From JAUIHN01 sp964556075 (lineage in GTDB: Bacteria; Patescibacteriota; Saccharimonadia; Saccharimonadales; Saccharimonadaceae): a stretch of 10,428 bases of DNA. This document shows positions 1 to 8,211 of the stretch, in pieces (position 1 is the first letter of the stretch; each line of letters starts with the position of its first letter). Under the pieces are notes generated by a model that saw only the letters and a list, made by a program, of their open reading frames with translations, did no database searches and was not told the DNA's origin. The DNA is taken from NCBI GenBank assembly GCA_964556075.1, contig CAZKUV010000025.1, positions 1 through 10,428 on the forward strand, written 5' to 3'. The translations under genes were made by a program, and so were the position numbers.

Positions 1-1585
1 CGGTCGTCAAAAGGATCACGCTTTCCTCTTCTGGGATCAGTTCTTCATCCGAGAATTTACCAAGCTCATGGTCAATGATCTTCGAACGGCGCTCATCACC
101 GTATTTCTCCTTCATCTCGAGAAGCTCGGTCTTGATAACCTTGAGAATTTCCTTCTCGTCGGCGAGAATGCCTTCTAGTTTCGCAATCAGCTTGATAAGC
201 TCATTCAACTCATTCTCGATAGCTTCGCGCTCAAGTCCGGTCAATCGGCGAAGCTGCATTGCTAGGATAGCCTTGGCCTGAATCTCGCTTAGCTTAAACT
301 TCGCGACCAAAGCCTTTTCGGCCTCGTCCTGCGTTTTGCTAGCACGGATGGTTTTGATTACCTCGTCGATGTGATCAAGAGCTATCTTGTACCCTTCGAG
401 AATATGAGCGCGTTCTTTAGCTTTACGGAGTTCGAATTCTGTACGTCGGCGCACCACCACTTGGCGATGTTTAATAAATTCGCCAAGCATTTCCTGGAGT
501 CCAAGAATCCTCGGCTGAACACCGTCAACCAGCGCGAGCATATTGAAATTGAAACTCGCCTGAAGCGCGGTCAGTTTATACAACTGATTGAGCAGCTTCT
601 TCGGATAGGCATCTTTTTTAAGCTCTATGACTACGCGAACCGCGCCTCGTGCGCTCTCGTCACGCAAGTCACTGATACCGTTAATCTTCTTGTCCTTAAC
701 CAGTTCAGCGATTTTCTCGATGAGCACCGCCTTATTGACGCCGTATGGCACTTCAGTCACAACAATCTGATGACGACCTTTTTTGGTTTCCTCGATATTC
801 GCGACAGCACGCATCATTACGCTACCGCGTCCAGTCTGGTAGGCCTGTTTCATCGGGGTTCCGCCGTATACTACAGCACCAGTTGGGAAGTCGGGACCTT
901 TAACATGTTTTAGTAGGTCATCAATAGTTGCCTCTGGGTTATCGATTAGCTCAACCGATGCGTCGACCAGTTCGCCAAGATTATGCGGAGGGATGTTGGT
1001 CGCCATACCAACCGCGATACCAATTTGACCATTGAGTAGCAGGTTTGGCAGTTTGGCCGGCAGTACGACCGGTTCCCTCTCAGAACCATCAAAGTTGTCT
1101 CTAAAATCGATGGTTTCTTTGTCGATGTCGGCAAGCATTTCGTCAGCGGCCTTGGCCATTCGTGCTTCCGTATAGCGCATGGCCGCGGCTTCATCTCCGT
1201 CCATCGAACCGAAGTTACCCTGTCCTTGGATGAGCGGGTATCGCAGCGACCACGGCTGCGCGAGACGCACCATTGAGTTATAGATGGCCGAGTCACCGTG
1301 CGGGTGATATTTACCCATAACGTCTCCGACGATACGGGCGCTTTTAACGAACTTGCTGGTCGAACGGTTACCGTTTTGGTTCATGGAGTACAGAATGCGA
1401 CGATGCACCGGCTTCAGGCCGTCGCGTACGTCAGGAAGCGCTCGGTCGATGATTACGCTCATCGAATACCGAAGGAAACTGTCCTCCATGACGTTTTCAA
1501 GTGTTCTGTACTCAACACCTGTTGTATTTACAACATCTCCCTGAGAATTTACTTCGTTAGGCGTTGTCTTTTCGTCATCATTCAT
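1..1585 (-). CDS. gyrA: DNA gyrase subunit A (C-terminal part outside window)
   Basis: This is the breakage-reunion subunit of gyrase, which with GyrB introduces negative supercoils into cytoplasmic DNA using ATP. The frame is open from the ATG at 1585 to the left edge (528 codons), so the end of the coiled-coil region and the beta-pinwheel CTD are missing. Residues 30-66 match the family N-terminus (ENVMEDSFLRYSMSVIIDRA). The quinolone pocket spans about residues 83-122, with GKYHPHGDSAIYNSMVRLAQ at 91-110, and the active-site tyrosine is Tyr138 in AMRYTEAR. Offset from E. coli numbering is +16. Ser99 (E. coli S83) is retained, but the D87 position is Asn103. Residues 370-500 form the charged helical coiled-coil region. 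The start lies 2 bp after the gyrB stop with no clear Shine-Dalgarno, which suggests translational coupling. The N-terminus is about 16 residues longer than in E. coli. Identification is certain; GyrA rather than ParC rests on the operon with a GyrB-type partner, since the CTD is not visible. Confidence 0.97.
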   Translation of the reverse strand, partial: MNDDEKTTPNEVNSQGDVVNTTGVEYRTLENVMEDSFLRYSMSVIIDRALPDVRDGLKPVHRRILYSMNQNGNRSTSKFVKSARIVGDVMGKYHPHGDSAIYNSMVRLAQPWSLRYPLIQGQGNFGSMDGDEAAAMRYTEARMAKAADEMLADIDKETIDFRDNFDGSEREPVVLPAKLPNLLLNGQIGIAVGMATNIPPHNLGELVDASVELIDNPEATIDDLLKHVKGPDFPTGAVVYGGTPMKQAYQTGRGSVMMRAVANIEETKKGRHQIVVTEVPYGVNKAVLIEKIAELVKDKKINGISDLRDESARGAVRVVIELKKDAYPKKLLNQLYKLTALQASFNFNMLALVDGVQPRILGLQEMLGEFIKHRQVVVRRRTEFELRKAKERAHILEGYKIALDHIDEVIKTIRASKTQDEAEKALVAKFKLSEIQAKAILAMQLRRLTGLEREAIENELNELIKLIAKLEGILADEKEILKVIKTELLEMKEKYGDERRSKIIDHELGKFSDEELIPEEESVILLTT

Positions 1586-1587
1586 GG

Positions 1588-3567
1588 TTATACATCCAAT
1601 TCTTCTAGTTCAACATCCTTAGCACGGGTCTGAATAAACGCTTTTCGAAGCGGCACTTCGTCACCCATCAACTTCGTAAAGATGGCGTCCGCGGCTTCGG
1701 CGTCTTCTACCTTGACCTGAATCAGCACTCGGTTCTCAGGATTCATAGTCGTCTCCCATAACTGTTCGGCATCCATTTCACCCAATCCCTTGAAGCGGCT
1801 GACTGTCACACCTGCCTGTTTCAGTATGTCATCGGTATCGTCGATTGAAACGCCGCGCTCTTTTCGTTCAGCGATAATCTCATTGATAATCCTGTCTCGC
1901 TCCGCATCGTCATAGGCATACATCTTCTTCTGCCCTCTGTTGATACTGTAAAGCGGTGGTTTCGCAAGATAGACGTAGCCCCCTTCGACAACTTCGCGCA
2001 TATAGCGGAAAAGGAATGTCAGGAGCAATGTCGCGATGTGACTACCGTCAACATCTGCATCGGTCATGATAATAATCTTGTGGTAGCGCAGTCCGTTGAT
2101 ATCAAAGGTATCGCCTATACCGACACCAAACGCTTGGATCATCGCCACGATTTCCTTGTTGGCGAACATCTTGTCGAGACGAGCTCGCTCGGTGTTGAGA
2201 ACTTTACCACGGAGTGGCAAGATTGCTTGTGTCCGGTTATCTCGTCCCTCTTTAGCCGACCCTGCCGCAGAATTACCCTCAACGATGTAAATTTCGCTTT
2301 CGCTTGGACTCTTGCTCGAGCAGTCCCACAGCTTTCCAGGCAATCCCATGCCATCGAGCGCACCCTTCCGTAGAACGTTATCTCGAGCCGCCCGGGCAGC
2401 CTTGCGAGCGCGAGCGGCAAGGATCGCTTTTCCGACTATTTTCTTCGCAACGTCCGGGTTTTCTTCAAGATAGTAACTGAAGTACTCGTTCATAACCTGT
2501 TCGACGTACCGACGAACTTCAGGGTTACCGAGTTTGTTCTTCGTCTGACCTTCGAATTGAGGATCCGGAAGTTTAACGAGGATGACCGCAGTAAGACCTT
2601 CACGAATATCATCACCGCTAAGGTTATCTTCTTTTTCCTTCAGGAGGTTATTTTTCCGGGCGTAATCGTTAATGACACGCGTCATGGCGGCGCGGAAGCC
2701 AACTAGGTGCGTACCTCCATCAGGAGTAAGCACGTTATTGGCAAACGGTTTTACCATCTCAACGTAAGTATCGTTATACTGAACAGCCACCTCGACAACT
2801 GAATCTTCGACTTCTTTCTCGACGTAAAAAATCTTATCTCCGATTACCTCTTTACCAATATTGAGGTGCTTAACATAACTCTGAATACCGCCTTCGAAGT
2901 AGAACGAGGTTCTCTCGCCAGTGCGTTCGTCCCGAACCGAGACAAAAATGCCTTTTGTTAGGTACGCCTGATGACGAAGGTAGTTGACTACCCACTTGTA
3001 ATCGAACTCGACTGTTTCCTTGAAAATGGTTGGGTCTGGATAAAACGTTATCGAGGTACCATCAGGTCGATCTACCTTGCCTACCTTCTTGAAAGGCACT
3101 TTTACTCCGCCCCGCTCGAATTCGATTCGGTACAGAACACCCTTTTGGACGACTTCGGCGATCATATGTTCGGACAGCGCGTTGACGACACTTGATCCAA
3201 CACCGTGAAGACCGGACGATACCTTATAGCCACCGCCGCCGAATTTACCTCCGGCGTGCAACACCGTCAAAACGGTCTCTAGTGTGCTGAGACCAGTCTT
3301 TTCGTGCTTGTCGACAGGAATTCCGCGTCCGTCATCGGTTATAGTAATACCGCCATCTTTAAGAATAACCACGTCGACTCTAGTAGCAAACCCTGCAATC
3401 GCTTCGTCGATCGAGTTATCTGCAATTTCTTTAATAAGATGGTGTACGCCGTCGTAGCCAGTGCTGCCGATATACATTCCCGGACGCTTGCGGACAGGTT
3501 CCAGCCCTTCGAGGACCTGAATCTGCGACCCTGTATAAGAATCGCTCGCTGCTGTTTGTTTAGGCAT
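1588..3567 (-). CDS. gyrB: DNA gyrase subunit B
   Basis: This is the ATPase subunit of gyrase. It is 659 residues, the short bacterial form without the large insert of E. coli GyrB (about 800). The GHKL ATPase lies at about 20-220: Tyr11 of the N-terminal arm, Asn51 in EIADNSIDEA, Asp78 in DDGRGIP, and the lid GGKFGGGGYKVSSGLHGVG at 106-124. The transducer domain carries the lysine Lys343 in EGQTKNKLGN. TOPRIM starts at IYIVEG: metal-binding Glu430, then Asp503/505/507 in MTDADVDGSH. The C-terminus has RFKGLGEMD and ends with an acidic tail. Two sites differ from the usual family residue by eye alignment: Asn432 where E. coli has D426 (EGNSAAGSA instead of EGDSAGGSA) and Gln141 where E. coli has the coumarin-contact R136. 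The ATG is preceded by GTGAGGG with 4 nt spacing, which supports this start. First gene of the gyrB-gyrA operon. Confidence 0.98.
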   Translation of the reverse strand: MPKQTAASDSYTGSQIQVLEGLEPVRKRPGMYIGSTGYDGVHHLIKEIADNSIDEAIAGFATRVDVVILKDGGITITDDGRGIPVDKHEKTGLSTLETVLTVLHAGGKFGGGGYKVSSGLHGVGSSVVNALSEHMIAEVVQKGVLYRIEFERGGVKVPFKKVGKVDRPDGTSITFYPDPTIFKETVEFDYKWVVNYLRHQAYLTKGIFVSVRDERTGERTSFYFEGGIQSYVKHLNIGKEVIGDKIFYVEKEVEDSVVEVAVQYNDTYVEMVKPFANNVLTPDGGTHLVGFRAAMTRVINDYARKNNLLKEKEDNLSGDDIREGLTAVILVKLPDPQFEGQTKNKLGNPEVRRYVEQVMNEYFSYYLEENPDVAKKIVGKAILAARARKAARAARDNVLRKGALDGMGLPGKLWDCSSKSPSESEIYIVEGNSAAGSAKEGRDNRTQAILPLRGKVLNTERARLDKMFANKEIVAMIQAFGVGIGDTFDINGLRYHKIIIMTDADVDGSHIATLLLTFLFRYMREVVEGGYVYLAKPPLYSINRGQKKMYAYDDAERDRIINEIIAERKERGVSIDDTDDILKQAGVTVSRFKGLGEMDAEQLWETTMNPENRVLIQVKVEDAEAADAIFTKLMGDEVPLRKAFIQTRAKDVELEELDV

Positions 3568-3613
3568 GTTCCCTCACTTAACTAAGCATTCGCTTGCTAT
3601 TTACAATATCCTT

Positions 3614-3642
3614 ATTATAACGAAAAGCTACTGTTCACTCAA
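3614..3642 (-). promoter_or_regulatory. Promoter of the gyrB-gyrA operon
   Basis: Read on the minus strand, TTGAGT (3637-3642) and a perfect TATAAT (3614-3619) are separated by exactly 17 bp. Predicted transcription start is near 3607, giving a leader of about 40 nt that contains the GAGGG ribosome-binding site of gyrB (3572-3576). No operator is obvious. Confidence 0.75.
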
Positions 3643-3674
3643 GCTATTGTCTGAACATATTTCTTATGCTAATC

Positions 3675-3683
3675 TGATATAAA
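3675..3683 (+). promoter_or_regulatory. Possible extended -10 promoter of the plus-strand operon
   Basis: TGATATAAA fits an extended -10 (TGn followed by TATAAA). No good -35 lies 16-18 bp upstream; TTGTCT at 3647-3652 is 25 bp away. Predicted start is near 3690, leaving a leader of about 27 nt. The purine stretch AGGGG at 3684-3688 would lie upstream of or at the transcript start and is too far from the ATG to act as its ribosome-binding site. Confidence 0.4.
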
Positions 3684-3716
3684 AGGGGTGGCGAAGCTTA
3701 AAACACACAAAAAGAC

Positions 3717-4895
3717 ATGTTTAGAAAAATTGTCACAGAATCAACTTTCAGCCCCGCACTCGCGGCCTCTCTTGGTGAGTACATCAAAAAAGTTCGTAAA
3801 GACGCCATCAAACGGCAAGTTGGATTCGTGTTTGTTTTACTTGCCATAGCGATGCAATGTTTTGCTACATTCCTTCCTCCAGAGTCAGCTAATGCGTCCA
3901 ATCCAGAAGTGTTTATAGACGGCGGTGTTCAAACCGTTACCGAATATCTCACTTTTTACGACCATAATGCTGATGGCATCCAGGATTTTTTGAACTCCCT
4001 TGGCGTAACCCGCCTCGATATCGAAAAGGCAATCCCGACGCAATTATTGTCCGCCGAGGATACTTCGTTGTGGCTGCTTCAAAATACAAGGGATGAGGGA
4101 AATTCACTTTACCACTACTCGACATCAGATGGCGCCTCAAAGGTCGCCTACTTTCGACCGCTTTCAGAAGACGAGATGCCACTCGATGCATTTGTAAGCT
4201 CGTCGCCCACACTTGGATGGTTCGCAATATTACAAGACAACGGCAATATTGTGTCTCGAACTCCCGCTTTGGCCGCGTGCAGTCCTTGGACGCCTGCGCT
4301 TGGGCTCGCTGAGAATCCACATTGCAACAGCACCCTTGAGCCTTCGGTCACGATGCGCACCGTTTCATCTAGATCTTCGGTAACCCCCGAGCTTGCTCGG
4401 CCTTCTGACCGTATCATGTATACGCTCTCTCTTAGTAATACCGGTGACACGCCCGCGCAGGCGCTCCCAACCGTTGATCTTTCGGATATTCTCGAATATA
4501 GCCAGCTCATCGATCGTGGCGGAGGTTTCTTCGACCCGGACACCAAAATTCTAAGCTGGCCTCAAGCTGATCTTGCCCCCCAGGAAACGCTTGTCAGAAG
4601 CTTTATCGTACGCCTACTGCCGACGATTCCAGCGGTCGCCCAAGGTGAATTCGTTTCGAGCTCATACGACTGTGCTATAGGTGTCACGTTCGGCAATACA
4701 CTCTCGGTGCCAGTCGAATGTCCACTGACTAAACGTATAGAGAAGATGTCAAATACCCTGCCTCGCCTTTCGGCAACCGCCAATCTCGTCTTCATACTCA
4801 CACTCATACTGCTATCTCTATATCTACTGTTACGATCCAAACAGATGCTGACTGAGCTATATGTAATCAGGCATAATCACCTGGGAACCCCATAA
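3717..4895 (+). CDS. Bitopic envelope protein with DUF11-like beta domain
   Basis: A 392-residue protein not recognised as a named family. Residues 1-33 are basic and probably cytoplasmic, 35-53 form a membrane helix (or uncleaved signal anchor), 54-350 are probably extracytoplasmic, and 354-372 form a second helix followed by a basic tail. In the exposed part, D-H-N-A-D-G-I-Q-D (82-90) matches the calcium-binding pattern DxDxDGxxD of thrombospondin type-3 repeats, followed by helical segments. About 225-300 reads as an immunoglobulin-like DUF11-type domain (PSDRIMYTLSLSNTGDTPA, then SDILEYSQL and LAPQETLVRSFIVRL), a fold seen in bacterial surface proteins. Cys188, 203, 319 and 335 could form disulfides. 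An in-frame stop at 3699 limits the start to this ATG or later; there is no close Shine-Dalgarno. It is followed 9 bp later by a second membrane-protein gene, so the two are probably cotranscribed. A role at the cell surface, such as adhesion or envelope architecture, is inference only. Confidence 0.85.
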   Translation: MFRKIVTESTFSPALAASLGEYIKKVRKDAIKRQVGFVFVLLAIAMQCFATFLPPESANASNPEVFIDGGVQTVTEYLTFYDHNADGIQDFLNSLGVTRLDIEKAIPTQLLSAEDTSLWLLQNTRDEGNSLYHYSTSDGASKVAYFRPLSEDEMPLDAFVSSSPTLGWFAILQDNGNIVSRTPALAACSPWTPALGLAENPHCNSTLEPSVTMRTVSSRSSVTPELARPSDRIMYTLSLSNTGDTPAQALPTVDLSDILEYSQLIDRGGGFFDPDTKILSWPQADLAPQETLVRSFIVRLLPTIPAVAQGEFVSSSYDCAIGVTFGNTLSVPVECPLTKRIEKMSNTLPRLSATANLVFILTLILLSLYLLLRSKQMLTELYVIRHNHLGTP

Positions 4896-4904
4896 AGGAT
4901 TATC

Positions 4905-5279
4905 ATGGCGACAAAGAACCACCGAACTCACACCACCGCTTCCAGAACACAACCGAGAAAAAAGCGAGCGAGCAAGAATTTCAGCGCTATCCTTGAGCGC
5001 GCCACCGAGTCTCAGCCACGCTCTCGCCGCCTATTCAGCCGGTTTATTCATCTTGATGCCGTCTATTACGCAAGCGAGTTTCTGGCAAGTACGATTGCGC
5101 GTCCGAACGCCATACTTTGCGGGGCTGTCGTAGCGTTTTTCGCCACAATCGCCGCGTATCTGTTCGCCAAGAATTTCGGCTATAGCCTTTCAGGATTTGA
5201 AACCGTTGGCGGGTTTATTGTCGGGTGGACTATCGGCATTCTCTTCGATATCGTCGCCCGGTTCGTAAAAAAGAAATAA
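4905..5279 (+). CDS. Small basic two-helix membrane protein
   Basis: A 124-residue protein of unknown function. Residues 1-45 are very basic (runs such as RKKRASKN and RSRRLFSRF) and probably disordered and cytoplasmic. Two hydrophobic segments follow, at about 66-87 and 97-117, with a short loop between, and the protein ends in KKK. Both termini are therefore predicted inside. The start is well supported: AAAGGA sits 5 nt upstream of the ATG. It lies 9 bp after the DUF11-like gene and is probably cotranscribed with it, so the two may work together at the membrane. The basic N-terminus could bind nucleic acid or acidic lipid; this is inferred from composition only. Confidence 0.8.
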   Translation: MATKNHRTHTTASRTQPRKKRASKNFSAILERATESQPRSRRLFSRFIHLDAVYYASEFLASTIARPNAILCGAVVAFFATIAAYLFAKNFGYSLSGFETVGGFIVGWTIGILFDIVARFVKKK

Positions 5280-5311
5280 CCCCATTCACTACTGCGGTGT
5301 CGTGTAGAGGG

Positions 5312-8191
5312 TTACTCTCGAAGCTTAACTGATATCTCGGAATCGTGGTTCGCCTGATCGCCTCGAAGCCGTAGTCCGTTGAGTTCTTCGGACTGAGGTT
5401 GAGCGCCGGCCGAGGTGGGCTGCTCAGCCACCTGTGGCGGTTCGTTTGCTTCTTGACCAATGTTCTGAGGAGATAATGGTGTCGGATCTTCTGAAGTAGG
5501 AGCTGAAACTGGAACTGGAGCCGGAGGCGCAGCTGGCTGCGTAGGTTTGACCACCTGTTGAGGACTACTTATCACTGGACGGGGGGCGGATGGCTTTGAG
5601 GTAGGTTGCGCAGTAACAGGACGCTTGAGTCCAGCCTGCTGACGCTTCGCGAGCCACTCGTCAAGGAACGAAGACCCTGTAGCCGATGGGGCACCTCCGC
5701 CAACTCGCGTTGAAGCCGACTGCATGTGCGGTGAACCGACCGTAGTGGACTTGCCTCTGCCAAGACGTTCGAAAATTTCTCTTTCCACCTGTGCTCTCGG
5801 ACGACCATACTTAGCAGCCGACAACCGCTTGAGCGCAGCGTTCAGTTCAGGATTGGATTGTCCCATCGGTGGAACGAACGACATACTAAAAGGTGCGGAC
5901 GGAACATTGTTTATCATGACAGAGGTAATTGACTGGTAATTCGGCATCTTCGTCAAATCTTCCGTCTCAAATGTTGGGGAGAACTTTTTGACAAGTAATT
6001 CAGCATCGGTGATACCAATACGTCCACTGATAACGGTACCGACGTTACCTATGATTGCCTCTCTTACTTTCTCAGTTAACTGAGTCATGAATTGATTACC
6101 GAGAATAAGGTTAAGTCTGTACTTTCGAGCCTCGGAGAGAATCGATTCGAAACTCTCCGTTGCGAAGTTCTGGAACTCGTCCACATACAAGGAGAAGTCA
6201 ACGCGGTCTTTTTCCGGGATATTAGCTCGGCTCATCGCTGCCGCCTGGAATTTCATAACGAATATGATACCGAGCAGCTTGGAGTTTAATTCACCCATCT
6301 GTCCTTTGCTGAGGTTAACGAGCAATATCTTCTTGTTGTCCATGATATCCCTCAGGTTGAACCCGCTCTTCGTCTGACCTATGATATTACGCATCGCGTC
6401 ATTACTAATAAATGGACCGAATTTACTCACAACCCAGCTAATAACCTCTCCCGCCTCATTTGAGCGCTGTGACGCCGGGAATTCCTTCGTCCAGAAGTCC
6501 AACACCGTCTGGTCGGTAACATACTTCAGTTTACTCTTCATGAATTCCGGATCAATCAGAACTTTCGGGATATCAATAAACGTTCCACCCGCGGGGTCAG
6601 CCATCAGAAGTAGCGCGGCGTTTCGAAAGATATGTTCAAGTCGGGGACCAACGATACCGGTATGACCCGGGTCATAGAGACCATATAGCATATTGATAGC
6701 TTCCTGAATCAAGAAGTCCTTCTGATCCGGGTGATCGAATTCGAACATGTTAAGGCCGATCGGATTCGCCATATCTCCCGGGTTGAAATAGATAACGTCT
6801 TCAACGCGGTTCTTCGGCACTTTTCCAAGCAAACTCTCCACTGAGTCTCCGTGCGGATCAACGAACGCGAAGCCGCGTCCGTCCATCATGTCCTGAAAAG
6901 CCAAATTTTCCAGGAGCACGGATTTACCCGTACCGGTCTGACCAATGATGTAAGTATGACGACGGCGGTCATTGGTACTCAACCGAATCGGTTTCTTGGT
7001 ACCACGGAACTCGTTATACCCGAGAAGAAGCCCCTCATCCATGATTTCAGTTGGACCATCAACCTGCTTAGAAGCCTGTCTGACAACCTGCGATGTTGGG
7101 ATGGCATTCTGGGTTGGAAGGTGAAATAATGTTGCAAGTTCTACACTATTTAGCACATTTCTGTTAACCGATTGAGGGAAGAAACGGAAAATATAAGCGG
7201 TTACCAGCTGCTCTATATTTTTCGAGACTGCAAACTTGAATCCGTTAAAGCTTGGAGAGTCGAATAGTGCGAAAGCGGCTACAATATTCTTAAGGAGCAC
7301 CTGTGACCTGGCTGCCGTGTTTGACGATACGATGACGCGGATGAGCACTTCGTATCCTGGGTAGCGGGTTTTCTCTTGAATCGCATCGACAGCTGCCTGC
7401 TCAAGCGACGTCAGTTGTTTGTCTTCTGGTTTTGACTCGTTTACCTCAGGAGGTTTCCATAAAGCCTCAAGTAACGCTTTAGAGTTATGCGCCCCGAAAC
7501 TACTCTTGCCCTCGCCTTTATCTTTGACGATTCGACTGGCTGCCTCTATAGAGCGTTTCGTCCAGTTTTCGTTTGCCGGCCGCATCAAGAATTGGACGGC
7601 CACACCATCGTGTCTACTGGCAGTCGACAGCGCATTAAGAAGTGCTCTCGAAGCATCTCTCTTCGACTCCTGATACGTAGCAATCGGATAGACATAGTCC
7701 TTCTTCAAGGTAAACTCACCGCCAATAGTACCGCTCAACTTACCCATCTGGCTAAAAATATTTCTTTCCTTAACCTCTTCAAGACGGGCAGAAGGATAGG
7801 CTGCCGCTACGGCTTGCCGGACGACATCCTCGAGAACAATAGGAACCGCTACGTAGTACTGGACAATGCCTTCATGGGCGACAATCTCAAAAGAGATATG
7901 CCTCTGCCCGTAAATCCTGCTCTTAAAGCCTTTGGTAGCAGTACTTGAGATGATGTTATACATTACCTGCGCCTGACTGAGAATTTCTTCCGTCAAATCT
8001 CTCTCATCCCTTCCCTCGCTCACAATATCCGTGCTGGAAGGCGGCAGATGGATACGGAGAGGAATCATCTTAAGCCCGCGCTCGTAGTTTTTTGCTTCAC
8101 GAACGGTCCGTTGGTACTGCGCGAACATCAGGTAGCCGAGTACGGCTGCCCCTATACCGACAATGAGGACGGTGATGATTACCCACAACAT
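5312..8191 (-). CDS. Membrane-anchored HerA/TraG-like P-loop ATPase
   Basis: A 959-residue ATPase of the HerA/VirD4/TraG type, the group that pumps DNA or substrates through hexameric rings. Residues 2-24 form one membrane helix with a tiny N-terminus, so the bulk is probably cytoplasmic. Residues 40-380 are a mixed alpha/beta region resembling the DUF8128-type domain found before such ATPases in CPR proteins (recalled, not searched). Walker A is GQTGTGKS (417-424, Lys423) and Walker B is FSLYVDE (666-672, Asp671/Glu672), followed by a conserved NQF at 699-701. The RecA-like core ends near 775. Residues 855-935 are Pro/Gln/Ala/Ser-rich and disordered, probably a docking tail. It lies 20 bp downstream of the small disordered-protein gene. 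An AGAGAAGAGAG purine stretch 9 nt upstream may be its ribosome-binding site. No relaxase, VirB4 or pilus gene is in view, so conjugation is not shown; a coupling ATPase for DNA uptake, export or segregation are all possible. Confidence 0.9.
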   Translation of the reverse strand: MLWVIITVLIVGIGAAVLGYLMFAQYQRTVREAKNYERGLKMIPLRIHLPPSSTDIVSEGRDERDLTEEILSQAQVMYNIISSTATKGFKSRIYGQRHISFEIVAHEGIVQYYVAVPIVLEDVVRQAVAAAYPSARLEEVKERNIFSQMGKLSGTIGGEFTLKKDYVYPIATYQESKRDASRALLNALSTASRHDGVAVQFLMRPANENWTKRSIEAASRIVKDKGEGKSSFGAHNSKALLEALWKPPEVNESKPEDKQLTSLEQAAVDAIQEKTRYPGYEVLIRVIVSSNTAARSQVLLKNIVAAFALFDSPSFNGFKFAVSKNIEQLVTAYIFRFFPQSVNRNVLNSVELATLFHLPTQNAIPTSQVVRQASKQVDGPTEIMDEGLLLGYNEFRGTKKPIRLSTNDRRRHTYIIGQTGTGKSVLLENLAFQDMMDGRGFAFVDPHGDSVESLLGKVPKNRVEDVIYFNPGDMANPIGLNMFEFDHPDQKDFLIQEAINMLYGLYDPGHTGIVGPRLEHIFRNAALLLMADPAGGTFIDIPKVLIDPEFMKSKLKYVTDQTVLDFWTKEFPASQRSNEAGEVISWVVSKFGPFISNDAMRNIIGQTKSGFNLRDIMDNKKILLVNLSKGQMGELNSKLLGIIFVMKFQAAAMSRANIPEKDRVDFSLYVDEFQNFATESFESILSEARKYRLNLILGNQFMTQLTEKVREAIIGNVGTVISGRIGITDAELLVKKFSPTFETEDLTKMPNYQSITSVMINNVPSAPFSMSFVPPMGQSNPELNAALKRLSAAKYGRPRAQVEREIFERLGRGKSTTVGSPHMQSASTRVGGGAPSATGSSFLDEWLAKRQQAGLKRPVTAQPTSKPSAPRPVISSPQQVVKPTQPAAPPAPVPVSAPTSEDPTPLSPQNIGQEANEPPQVAEQPTSAGAQPQSEELNGLRLRGDQANHDSEISVKLRE

Positions 8192-8211
8192 TGCTTATAC
8201 GCTCTCTTCTC

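Noticed and set aside
371..913. 180-codon plus-strand frame opposite gyrA
   Set aside because: It is the reverse of the conserved gyrA coding sequence, whose true frame is open across the whole 1-1585 interval.
5278..5313. Hairpin between the convergent genes (AACCC/GGGTT with inner CTAC/GTAG)
   Set aside because: Short arms, large internal loop and no U-tract on either strand, so it is not called as a terminator.
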